From positions 186,001 to 250,000 of the forward strand of contig NZ_JAQQFV010000003.1 of NCBI RefSeq assembly GCF_029675105.1: a DNA stretch of 64,000 nucleotides. The letters run 5' to 3'. This stretch comes from Nocardia anocheti (GTDB lineage: Bacteria; Actinomycetota; Actinomycetes; Mycobacteriales; Mycobacteriaceae). Positions 26,844 to 39,500 of this stretch are shown here, in pieces. Below the pieces are notes generated by a model. The model saw nothing but the letters and a program-made list of their open reading frames with translations. It was not told the DNA's origin and did no database searches. The position numbers and the translations under genes were made by a program. Within the stretch, counting starts at the first letter, position 1. Each line of letters starts with the position of its first letter.

Positions 26844-27329
26844 TCGCTGTCGTCCGGTGTGGACTTCCCGCCATCCGAAATTCTCGATAGCCGATTCGAC
26901 CGCCCGTAACGAACTCTGTGTCTTTTTAGGTCGCATTGAGTGAATGTCCAGTACGCGACTTGCGGAAAACAATTCTTCGGTATTTACGGCGAGGTGAATT
27001 GACGCGTAACGATCGGGCAGCAACGCGTGACCGCGGGATTAATCCGTTCGGGCGAAATGTCGTTTTCGGCCGACGCGCCGAGCGTAATTGTTACTAGCGT
27101 GTTCCCGCCTATTCGTATGCCCGATGTTTGCTGGCAGGCTAGTGTCAGGTGGAAGGTTTCGGCGACGAATCCGCTGGGTACAGGCCCGCGGGCCCGAAAA
27201 TATGGCAAGGGGACAAGTATGGCCGGTCGGCTGTAGATATTCCGCGTCCACCGGACAGTGTGATACAGGTGGATATGCGGTGATGGGGTCGAATAGTAAG
27301 TCGGTAGCCATGCGAGGGGTCGGGTAATC
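26844..27329. promoter_or_regulatory. A+T-rich leader region of the NRPS gene
   Basis: About 490 bp clearly lower in GC than flanking genes, with T-runs and A-runs (for example near 26920-26930 and 26966-26985). I see no supported coding frame; short frames around 27027-27327 are not convincing. No MbtH-like gene is present. GAGGGG (27314-27319) lies 10 nt before the NRPS ATG and is the probable ribosome site. A long untranslated leader or several promoters may be here, but no element can be assigned with confidence. Confidence 0.5.
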
Positions 27330-30300
27330 ATGGAGTCTGTCGTCAGTCGCGCCGGTAATCAGGATCTGATTCCGCTTTCGTCCGCTCAGTACGGCATGTG
27401 GTTCGCCGACAGCGCGTACAGTGGCCCGGCGACCAATATCGCGCAGTACGTCGAGATCGTCGGACCGATCGACATCGCCCTGTTCAACCGCGCGGTCCAT
27501 CTCGCCGCCGAGGAGACCGAGTCGCTCATGGTGCGGCTGGTGGAAGTGGACGGCGTCCCCTACCAGCTGGTCGATCGCGATATCACCTTCAACGAGCTGG
27601 TCCTCGATGTCGGCACCCACCCCGATCCGATGGCCGCCGCGCTGGACTGGATGCGGCGCGACTACACCCGTCGCGTCGACATCACCCAGCATCAGCTCGC
27701 CGTCACCCGGCTGATCCGGGTCGCCGAGGACCGGCACCTCTGGTACGCGCGCGCCCATCACCTGGTGATCGACGGCTACGGTGCCTTCAACGTGCTCAGC
27801 CGGGTCGCCGAGCACTACAACGCGCTGCGGGAGGACCGCCCCGCCACCCCGCTGGTCGCCGCGGCGCTGCGCGATATCGCGGTGGAGGAAAAGGCGTACC
27901 GCGAGGGCTCGCGGTTCGAGACCGATCGCCGGTACTGGCTGGACAAGGTCGCCGGACTGCCCGCGCCCGCCGGACTCTCCGGTCGCGCCGCCCGACCGGG
28001 GACGATCGACCGGGTCGGCGCCCGGCAGCTTCCGCCGCACCTGTGTGACCTGCTGGATCGCCGCGCCGCCGCCCTCGACGCCTCGGCGGCCCAGGTGGTG
28101 GTCGCCGCGTTCGCCGCGTATTTCACGCGGATGACCGGCGCCGAGGACGTGGTGCTCTCGGTGCCGGTGAGTGCCCGGGTGACGATGCGGCTGCGCAGCG
28201 CCGCGGCCATGCTCGCCAATATGGTCCCGATCCGCTTCGCCGTCGACGACACAACCACTGTCGCCGGTCTGGTCGGCGCGGCCACCAGCGAGCTGGTCTC
28301 GGCGCTGCGTCACCAGCGCTACCGCTTCGAGGATCTGCGCCGCGAGTCGCCCTCGATCGACAATTCCGCGACGACCTACGGCCCGGTCGTGAACATCCTG
28401 TTCTTCGACTCCGAGATCCGCCTGGGCGAGGCCGTCGGCCACTACCACGCGCTCACCTCCGGCGCGCTCGAGGACCTGCAACTCAACCTCTACCGGACCG
28501 GCCCGCAGGCCCCGCTGCTGATCGAGCTGCACGGCAACGACAATCTCTACAGCGCACGCGAGATCGACGCGCACGCCGAGACTTTCGTGGAGTTCCTGGA
28601 GCGGTTCGCGGCAGCGGAGACGGACACGCCGATCCTGGACCTGCCCGTGGGTGCCGAGGCTCAACCCGTCGACGCCCCCGTGGGTCTCACACCGGACGGA
28701 ACGCTGGTGGACGCGCTGGCGCGGCAGGCGGCGTCGACGCCGTTCTCGGGCGCGGTCACCGCCGACGGGACGACGCTGACCTATCAGGACCTCGACCAGA
28801 GATCCACCCGGCTGGCCCGTCGGCTGATCGACCGTGGTGCCGGACCCGGCGCGTTGGTGGCGGTCGCCCTGCCGCGCGGGGCCGAACTGGTCGTGGCGCT
28901 GCTCGCCGTCGTCAAGTCCGGGGCTGGCTTCCTGCCCCTCGACCTCACGCATCCGCGGGAGCGACTGGACTACGTTGTCGGGCAAGCGGATCCGGCCGTG
29001 CTGCTGGTCGACGCGCAGACCGTCTCGCTGCTGCCCACGCACCCGCAGACACTGATCCTCGCACCGGACGACGACTCCGACGGGTCCACCGCGCCGATCA
29101 CCGATGCCGACCGCGGCGCGCCGTTGCGACCCGACGACGCGGCCTACGTCATCTTCACCTCCGGCTCGACCGGCAGGCCGAAGGGCGTGGTCGTCAGTCA
29201 TCGGTCGGTGGTGACCTATCTCGCGAATGCGACCGCCGCCCTGGACATTCACGCGGGCGACGTGTGGACGTGGCTGCATTCGGTGGCCTTCGACTATTCG
29301 ATCTGGGAGGTCTTCGGGCCGCTGACCACCGGCGGCCGGATCGTGGTCGTCGACGGGTCGACCGCCCGCGTCCCCGACGAACTGGTCCGGCTGGTGGCCC
29401 GGGAGGCGGTGACGGTCTTCAGCCAGACCCCGTCGGCGTTCTACCAGTTCGCCGCCGCGGACCGTCGCTATCGCGCGGCGGGCGTCCCCGACGGCGTGCC
29501 CTCGCTCCGGACGGTGGTGCTCTCGGGCGAGGGCCTCGATCCGGCGGCGCTGGCGCCCTGGTACGAGGACAATCCGCTCACCCCGGTGCTGGTCAACAGC
29601 TACGGCATCACCGAGACCACGGTGTTCGTCACCCACACGGCACTGGATTCCGGCCGCGCGGTGCCGGGGGCGCCCAGCGCGATCGGCTCGGCCCTGCCCG
29701 GGCTGCGCGCCTATGTGCTGGACCGACGGTTACGGCCCGCGCCGGTCGGGGCGTGGGGGGAGATCTATGTCGCCGGAGCGCAGGTGGCGCGGGGATATCT
29801 GGGGCAGCCCGCGTTGTCGGCGGGCCGCTTCGTCGCCGATCCATGGGGAGCGCCGGGGGAGCGGATGTATCGCAGCGGTGACCTCGCCCGCCGCACCCAC
29901 GACGGCGACCTCGAATACCGCGGCCGCGCCGACCAACAGGTGCAGCTGCGCGGTTTCCGCATCGAACTCGACGAGGTACGCGCCGCCCTGCTCACCGACG
30001 CCTCGATAGCCGCCGCGGCGGTCGTCGTGCACCGCGCGGGCACCGACGCGGCCCGACTGGTTGGCTATGTCGTGCCGGTCGACGGTGCCGCCGTCGACGT
30101 GGATGCCGTTGTCGCGCAGGCGGCTACGCGGCTGCCGGGGTACATGGTCCCCGGCGTGGTGTCGGTGGTGGACGAGCTGCCGTTGACGGTCAACGGCAAA
30201 CTGGATCTTCGGGCACTGCCCGCGCCCGACGAGACGGTCGCGGCGGGCTATGTGGCCCCGCGAACCGAGATCGAAGAGTGGGTGGCGCAGGCCTTTTCCG

Positions 30301-30509
30301 AGGTGCTCGGTGTGGAGCGGGTCGGCGCGTTCGACAGCTTCTTCGACGCGGGCGGCAACTCGCTGACCGCCACCGCGGCCGTGGTGCGCCTCGCCGAGGC
30401 GACCGGGTGCGCCCTGTCGGTGCGTGATCTGTTCGCCGAACCGACCGTGGCTGGCCTGGCCGAACGCGTCGGCCGAGCCCGCCGTCGCGTCCGCCCCGCC
30501 CTGGAGCCC
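27330..30509 (+). other. NRPS module 1: starter C - A1 - T1 (Thr-like)
   Basis: The C domain (HHLVIDG at 143) sits first in the protein with no upstream donor, so it probably takes an acyl-CoA or acyl-ACP. A1 pocket residues read by eye: Asp, Tyr, Trp, Ser, Val, Ser, Ser, Val, Phe. The frame around them (FDYSIWEVF, VFSQTPSAF, SYGITETTV) is that of Thr-type domains, though the pocket differs from the standard Thr code. Carrier Ser1011. Confidence 0.75.
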
Positions 30510-33500
30510 GTGCCACGCACGGCGACGATGCCGCTCGCCCCGGCGCAACAGCGGATGTGGCTGATCAACCGGGCCGAACCGGCGTCCGCGGCCTACAACA
30601 TCCCGCTCGTGCTGCGCATGACCGGGCGTCTCGAGCCCGAGGCGCTGCGCGCGGCGCTGGGCGATGTCCTGGACCGGCACGAATCGCTGCGGACCCGCTA
30701 TCCGGCCGTCGACGGTGCCGGGGTCCAGGAGATCCGCACCGTCGCGGATGCCCTGGCCGAGCTGAGTTTCGAGCCCCAACGGGTCGAGTCGAACCATCTC
30801 GACGAGCGGGTACGTGACCTGACCACCCAGGGATTCGACGTCACCGCGCGTCCGCCACTGCGGGTGGCCGTCCTCACCACCGATGACCCCGACGTCCATG
30901 TGCTCGTCCTGGTGCTGCACCACATCAGCTGCGACGGCGCCTCGCTGGCACCACTGGCCGCCGATGTCGCCGCCGCCTACGCCGCGCGAACGCGGGGACA
31001 GGCGCCACACCAGCAGCCGCTGGCCGTACAGTACGCCGACTACGCCGACTGGCATCGGCGCCTGCTCGGTGACGACACCGATCCGGACTCGCTGCTCACC
31101 GAGCAGTTGACCTACTGGACAACGCAATTGGCCACGGCCCCGGCTGTACTCGAGATCCCGGCCGACCGTCCCCGGCCCGCGCGCCGTTCACTGCACGGCG
31201 GGATCGTCGCCACCGAGCTCGCCACCGCCACCTACACCGGCGTCGAACAGCTCGCGCGCGCCGCGGATGTCACGCCGTTCATGGTCGTACACGCGGCTCT
31301 CGCGGTGCTGCTGTCGCGCGTCTCGGGTGCCGCCGACATCGTCATCGGCGCCCCGCTGGCGGGCCGTGGCGACGCGGAACTGGCGCCCCTGGTGGGGATG
31401 TTCGTCAACACCGTGGCCCTGCGCACGCCGGTCCGGCGCGAGGAATCGTTCACCGCCTTCCTCGAACGTGTGAAGGATGTCGACCTCGACGCCTTCAGCC
31501 ACGCCGACGTCCCGTTCGATCGGGTGGTCGAGGCGCTCGACCCGCAGCGCTCGACCGCCTACGCCCCGGTCTGCCAGGTGTATCTGTCCTTCGACAACAC
31601 CGCACTGCCCCGGCTGACCCTGCCGGATCTCACGGTCGACGTGCTCGATCCCGGCGCGGAACCGGCCAAGGTCGACCTCGTCGTCACCGTCGCCGCCAAC
31701 GCCGCGGGCACCGGCGACATCGCCTTGCGCGTCAACTACGCGACCGACCTGTTCGACGCGGCCACCGTCGAGCGGCTGGCCGCCCGCCTGGTCCGGATAC
31801 TCGACGCCGTCGTGGCCGACCCGTCGACGCCGGTCGGCGATGTGGACCTGCTGTCCGACGCGGAACGGACCACGCTGGCCCCGGTGCGCGGTGCCGAGGC
31901 CGTCCCCGGCGTGGCCCTGGCCGAGCTGCTGGCGCGGGGCGTGGCGATCTCACCGCACGGTCCCGCGGTGGTGGCGGGCGAAGCGACCATGGATTTCACC
32001 GAGCTGGACGAACTGTCGAACCGTTTCGCGCGGCGCCTGCTCGATCAGGGCGCGCGACCCGGCGAGGTGGTGGCCATGGTGCTGCCGCGGTCGGTGGACT
32101 TCGTCGTGGCCGTATGGGCCGTCGCGAAGACCGGCGCCGCCCTGGTGCTGATCGATCCGCGCAATCCCCGCGACCGGATCGCGGCCATGCTCGCCGACAG
32201 CGGACCACGGGTCGTGCTGACCAGCGCCGAAGTCGAGGACAGGGCGCCCGAGGGGCCGTGGTCGCTGCTGGTGGTCGCCGACCCGGTGTCGCGCGGCATC
32301 ACCGAGGGCTACCCGGCGGCACCGGTGACCGACCGGGACCGGGGCCGACCGATCCACCCCGGTGACGTCGCGTACGTCATCTACACCTCGGGTACCACCG
32401 GCGTGCCCAAGGGCGTCGAGGTCACCAACCAGGGGCTGGCGAATTTCGCCGCCGAACAACAGGAACGCTACGACGTCGACCCCGCCGTGCGCGTCTTGCA
32501 GGCCGCCGGACCGGGTTTCGACGCCGTGATGCTGGAAGTGCTCATGGCCCATCCCGGTGGTGGCGCGCTGGTGGTCTCGCCCCCGGACGTCTACGCGGGA
32601 TCCGATCTGGCGGACCTGATCCGGGCACAGGAGGTGACCCACGCCTTCCTGACGCCCACTGTCATGGCCTCGATGTCACCGACCGGCCTGGAGTGCCTGC
32701 GCGTGCTCGTGGCGGGTGGCGAGGCGCTCACCCCGGAGCTCGGCGCCACCTGGGCACCCGGCCGTCGCCTGTTCAACGGATACGGTCCGACCGAGACGAC
32801 GATCATGGTCGCGATCAGCGACCCGGTCCCCGCCGACGGGCCGATCACCATCGGTGGCCCGATTCGCGGGATCTCCGCGCAGGTACTCGATGCCAGAATG
32901 CGCCCGGTGCCGGTCGGGACGGCGGGTGAACTCTATGTCTGCGGTGTGCAATTGGCGCGCGGCTATCTCGGCCGACCCGCGCAGACCGCGGCGAGCTTCG
33001 TGGCCGACCCGTGCGGTTCGGGCACCCGGATGTACCGCACCGGCGATCTGGTCCGGTGGACGCCGGAGCTGACGCTGCAATACCTGGGCCGCGCCGACCA
33101 TCAGGTGAAGATCCGTGGCCAGCGCACCGAACTGGGCGAGATCGAAGCGGTGCTCGCCCAGGACCCGGCGGTGACCCACGCGGTCGTCGTCGTCCACGGC
33201 GAGGCCGGGGCGGATCGTCTGGTCGGCTATCTGGTCGGCGCGGGCGTGGACGCCGAGCGGGTCCGCGCCACCGCCCGCGACCGCCTGCCCGCGCACATGG
33301 TGCCGGACGTGTGCATGGTGCTGGACCGCTTCCCCCTGACCTCGAGCGGCAAGCTCGACCGCGCCGTCCTGCCCGAGCCGGTGTTCCCGGGCGCCGTCGC
33401 CGACATCGCGCCGCGCACCGCCACCGAACGCGTCGTCGCCGGGATCTATCGCGAGGTGCTCGGCGCGCCACGGATCAGCGCGCTGGACAACTTCTTCGAC

Positions 33501-36500
33501 CTCGGCGGGAACTCGCTGACCGCGACCAAGGTCGCGGCCCGGCTGTCCGGGGTGCTCGGTGTCGACATCCCCGTGCGCACCCTGTTCGAGGCGCCGACGG
33601 TCGACGCCCTCGCCCGCGAACTGGACACCGCCGCACCCGGTCAGCCCGGCACGCCACGGACACCCCTGGGTCCGCAGCGTCGTCCCGAGCGGATTCCGCT
33701 GTCCCCGGCCCAGACCCGCATGTGGTTCCTCAATCGCTTCGACCCCACCGCTGCGGTGTACAACGTGCCGGTCGTCGTCCGGATCTCCGGTCCGCTGGAC
33801 CTCGACGCCCTCCGCGCCGCGTTCGCCGACGTCGTCACGCGGCACGAGACCCTGCGCACCCGATACCCGGACAGCGACAACGGGCCGTGGCAGGAGATCC
33901 TGCCCGCCGAGGCGGTGACCGTCGATCTCATCCCGATCGAGGTCACCGCCGACGAACTCGCCGACCGGATCGCCCAGGAGACCTCGGGCGGATTCGATGT
34001 CAGCGCGGCCGTGCCGGTGCGGATCACCCTGTTGCGCACGGCATCCGACGAACACACCCTCGTGCTCTCGGTCCATCACATCGCCACGGACGGCTCCTCG
34101 CTCGCCCCGCTGGCCGCCGACATCGCCCGCGCGTACCGGGCCCGCGCTCACGGGGAGGAACCCGGCTGGGCGCCGCTGCCAGTGCAATACGCCGACTACA
34201 CGCTGTGGCAACGCGAACTACTCGGTGAACCCGACGATCCGGCGAGCCCGACCGCCGAACAGATCCGGTACTGGTGGGCCGCGCTGGCCGACCTGCCGGA
34301 AGTCCTCGATCTGCCGACCGACCGTCCGCGCCCCGCGCACCAGTCCTTCCGCGGCGCCGCCCTGACCGCGGTCGTGCCCGCCGATCTGCACCGTGAGCTG
34401 GCCGCGGTCGCGCGCGGTCACGACGCGACGGTGTTCATGGTGCTGCACGCCGCGTTCGCGGTGCTGCTGGCCCGGCTCTCGGGCACCGGCGACATCGCGG
34501 TGGGCACCCCGGTCGCCGGGCGTGGCGAACCCGCGCTGGACCCGTTGATCGGAATGTTCGTCAACACTCTGGTGCTGCGCGTACACGTCGATCCGGCCGT
34601 ATCGTTCGGCGAGATCATCGAGCGGGCCAGGGAATGCGATCTCGGGGCCTTCGACAATGCCGCGATCCCATTCGAACGGCTGGTGGAGGAGCTCAACCCA
34701 CCCCGCAGCACCGCCCACGCGCCCCTGACCCAGGTCGGTTTCTCGTTCCAGAACATCGAGATCCCGACCCTCACCCTGGATGGGCTGACGGCATCGGCCG
34801 AACTCGTCGACCCCGGGGTCGCCAAGTACGACCTGCACCTCAACCTCGTCGACACCCTCGACGCCGACGGCGACCCCGGCGACATCGGTGTCGAATTCGG
34901 TTACGCGACCGACCTGTTCGACGAGCCCACGGTCGCCTCGGTCTTCGCGCTGTTCCTGCGCGTCCTGCGTGGCGTCGTCGCCGACCCCGGCCTGCCCGTC
35001 GGTGACCTGTCACTGTTGGGTCCGGACGATCTCGCCGAACGCGCGGCGCGCGAGACCGGACCCCTACTGCCCGAGGGTGATTCGACCATGGCCGCGCTGT
35101 TCGCGAACCAGGTCGCGGCGACACCGGAATTGCCTGCCGTCATCGACGGTACGTCGGGCGAGGTGTTCACCTACCGTGCGTTCGCCGACGAGGTGAACAC
35201 GCTGGCACGCGTGTTCCTCGGACGCGGTGTCGGACCCGGCAGCCTGATCGCCGTGGCCATGCCGCGCTCGGTGGACCTGCTGCGCACCCTCTACGCTCTG
35301 CATGCCGCGGGCGCGGCGTACCTGCCGCTCGACCCGGATCATCCCGTCGACCGACTGCGGGCGGTCCTCACCGCGGCCGTCCCCGACGCCGTCGTGATCG
35401 GCCAGGATCTCGACATCCCCACCGGCGCACCGGTCTGGCGCCTCCCGGACCTGACCGGGACCGCCGCATCGACCGCCCCCGTCACCGACGCCGACCGGCA
35501 TCGCCCCCTGCGCCCCGACGACCTCGCCTACGTGATCTTCACCTCCGGCTCCACCGGTGTCCCGAAGGGCGTGGCGCTCACCCACGCGGCGGTCGCGAAC
35601 CAGCTGCGGTGGCTGCGTGGCCGATACGGGATCGGCGCCGACGATGTGCTGTTACTGCGCACACCGGTGACCTTCGACCTGTCGGTCTGGGAACTGTTCG
35701 CCGCGCCGACCTCCGGCGCCGCGCTGGTGGTCGCCGGTCCCGAGGACCACACCGATCCGGCCGCCGTCGCACGACTCGTCGCCCGGCACGGCGTGACCGT
35801 CGTCGACTTCGTGCCCTCGTTGCTCGCGGCCTTCCTCGACCACGCGACGACAGCCGGGCTCGCCACCGTGCGGCAGGTGCTGTGCATCGGTGAGGCCCTC
35901 GACGCCGTCACCGTGGACCGGTTCCGTGATGTCTCGGCTGCCCGGATCGACAATCTCTACGGGCCGACCGAGGCCGCCGTGAGCGTCACCGCCCACGCGA
36001 TCGGTGACCTCGACAGCGCCGTGGTCCCGATCGGCACACCGGAGGCGAATGTCACTGTCCGAGTGCTCGATACACGGCTGCGACCGGTCCCCGACGGGGT
36101 CACCGGCGAGCTCTACCTCGGCGGTGTCCAGCTCGCGCGCGGCTACCACGCGCGCCCGGACCTGACCTCGACGGCCTTCGTCGCCGACCCGTACGCCGAG
36201 GTCCCCGGCACCCGGCTGTATCGCACCGGTGACCTCGTCCGCTGGGACCGATCCGGTGAACTGCGGTACGTCGGTCGCCGCGACACCCAGGTCAAGATTC
36301 GCGGACTGCGCGTCGAACTCGGCGACATCGAAGCCGCACTGCTCGCCGACGCGCGGATCAGCGGCGCCGTCGCCAGGGTCGTCACCGTGGCCGACGAACC
36401 GCTGCTGGTGGCCTACGCGGTGAGTCCCGACCCGCTCGACACCGACGCGCTGCGCGCCGTCCTGCTCGCGCGCCTGCCCGCGTATATGGTTCCGGCACAG

Positions 36501-39500
36501 GTCATCCGGATCCCGGCGATCCCGCTCACCGGCAACGGCAAGATCGACTATCGCGCCCTGCCCATGCCGGACCCACGCGGTGGCGCCACCCGCTATCGCC
36601 CGCCCAGCGGACTCACCGAGGAGACGATCGCGACCGTCTTCGGCGAACTCGTGCGGGCACCGTGGATCGGCGCCGACGACAATTTCTTCACCCTCGGCGG
36701 CAATTCGCTGCTGGCCACGCGCGCGCTCAGCCGCATCGGCGAGGTGCTCGGTACGACGATCCCGGTGCGCGCGGTCTTCGAGGCGCCGACGGTGGCCGAG
36801 CTGGCCCGCTGGATCGAGCGGCAGCGCACGGCGGGGGCGGTCACCGGCCCGGTGGCGGGGCCACGGCCCGACCGGATCCCGCTGTCCCCGGCGCAGAGTC
36901 GGATGTGGTTGCTCAATCAGCTCGACCCCGAATCGGCGAGTTATGTGGTGCCCCTCGCCATCCGGATCGGCGGCACGCTCGACACCCTCGCGCTGGCCGC
37001 GGCCGTGCACGATGTGCTCGAACGGCACGAAATCCTGCGTACCACCTATCCCGCCGACGACGGCACCCCCGCCCAGGTGGTGCTGACCACCGACGAGGTC
37101 GTCGGCGCCTGCGACCTGACGGTGCACCCGGTCGAGGAGATCGACCTCGGCCCACGCCTGCGACAGTTCTTCGGCATCGGGTTCGACGTCGCCACGGGCG
37201 CGCCGATCCGGGTCGCGGTCCTGCGGCTGTCCCCGTCGACGCACGTGCTCGCGTTGGCGGTGCACCACATCAACTGCGACGGCTACTCGGTCGCGCCGCT
37301 GGCCGCCGACATCATCGAGGCCTATCGGGCACGCGCCGCGGGTGCCGAGCCGGAATGGGCGCCGCTGCCCGTCCAGTTCGCCGACTACGCGCTGTGGCAG
37401 CGCGCGGCCCTGGCCGCACCCGACTCGGCCGCCGCCCTCGACCTCACCTACTGGCGGACCCAGCTCGCCGGGATCCCCGACGTCCTCGCCCTGCCCACCG
37501 ACCGGCCGCGACCGCTCGAACAGTCCCACCGCGGCGCCACCGTCCACGTCACGGTGCCCGCCGAGATCGCCACCGCCGTGGCCGCGCTCGCGCGCAGCGG
37601 CGGAGTCACCCCGTTCATGGTGGTGCACACCGCCCTGGCCGTCCTGCTCGCCCAACTCTCCGGGGACGACGACATCACCCTCGGCGTCCCCTACGCCGGA
37701 CGCGGGGACCGGTCGCTGGACCGGCTCGTCGGCATGTTCGTCAACACGCTCGTGCTGCGCACCCGCGTCCGCCCGGAACAGCGATTCCTCGACCTGCTCG
37801 ACCTCGCCCGACGCACCGACGTCGAAGCCTTCGAGCACGCCACCGTCCCGTTCGAGCAACTGGTCGAAGTCCTCAATCCCGCACGCTCCACGGCACATTC
37901 ACCGCTGTTCCAGGTGATGCTCGCCTACCAGAACATGGCGCCCGCCCGGCTCGAACTGCCTGGGCTCGACATCGAATCCCTCGATGCCGGGACCGAGGCG
38001 GCGATCGGCGATCTGCTCCTGATGGTCACCGAGGACCGGGGGCCGCGCAACGAGATCACCGGCATGGCCTTGCGCCTGACCTATGCCACCGATCTGTTCG
38101 ACGAGGACTCCGCGCGCCGCATGGCCGACCAGTTCGTGCGCGTCCTCGACGCCGTCACCACCGACGCCACCGTCGCGGTCGGCGACATCGACCTCGCGGA
38201 CGACCAACCGGACATCGCCGAACACGAGACCGCCCCCGTGCCGACAGGTCGCACCCTGGTGGACGCCTTCGACGAGCAGGTCGCCCGCACGCCCGACGCC
38301 GTCGCGGTGCGGGTCCCCGACGGTCCCACGCTGACCTATCGCGAGTTCGACGCGCGGGTCAACCGGCTGGCCCGCCACCTCATCGCCCTCGGGGCGGGCC
38401 CCGAGACCCCGGTCGCGGTCGCGGTGCACCGCTCGATCGAGATGATCACGGCCGTCTACGCCGTCGTGAAGGCGGGCGCCGCGTTCGTGCCCCTGGACCC
38501 GGAGCACCCGACCGCGCGGCTGGTCCACGTGCTGCGCGTGGCCGAGCCGCTGCTGGTGGTCACCACCGCGCGCGACGATCGTGGCCTGCCCACCGACATC
38601 ACCCAGGTGCGCCTCGACGACCTGGACCTGAGCGCGCTGCCCGCCCGACCCGTCACCGACGCCGAGCGCGCCGCACCGCTGCGCCCCGACGACATCGCCT
38701 ACGTGCTGTTCACCTCCGGGTCGACCGGCGCGCCCAAGGGCGTCGCGCTGACCCACGCGGCGACCATGCATCAGCTGGCCTGGGCGCAGCGCGAGTTCCC
38801 GCACGACGAGACCGATGTGGTGCTGCACAAGACGCCGATCACCTTCGACATCGCCGTGTGGGAGTTGTTCTGGCCGTTGCAGACCGGGGCGCGGATCGTC
38901 GTCGCCGAACCGGGCGGCCACCGCGACCCCGCCTACCTGGCCGGGGTGATCGCGGCCGAGGAGGTGACCACGGTGCACTTCGTGCCGTCGATGCTCGATG
39001 TGCTGCTGGAACATCCGGGCGCCGCGCGGTTGTCGTCGGTGCGCCATCTGTTCCCGGCCGGTGAGGCACTGGCCCGTCGCACCGCGGAACGGGCGCTGCG
39101 CGTGTTCGACACCGCCGAGGTGGTCAACTGGTACGGCCCGGCCGAAGCCGAGGTGGTGACCGCCTACCGCTGCGCGACGAATTCGCCGGTGCGCGGCGGT
39201 GTTCCGATCGGCTACCCGGTGACGGGCATGCGGCTGCATATCCTGAACCCCCGCCTGCGGCCGGTCCCGGTCGGCGTCGTCGGTGAACTGTACGTGTCCG
39301 GCCCGCAGCTGGCCCGCGGCTATCACGGTCGCCCCGACCTCACCGGCGCGATGTTCGTCGCCGACCCGTTCGGCGCACCGGGACAGCGGCTCTACCGCAC
39401 CGGTGACCTGGTCCGCCGCACGCGGTCCGGCGCGCTGGAATACCACGGCCGCAGCGACTTCCAGGTGAAGTTCCACGGCCAGCGGGTGGAGCCCGGCGAT

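Noticed and set aside
27027..27327. Short plus-strand frames upstream of the NRPS gene
   Set aside because: No ribosome site, no family similarity, overlapping in several frames; not an MbtH protein, which would show a conserved NPFDD start and a Trp-rich core.
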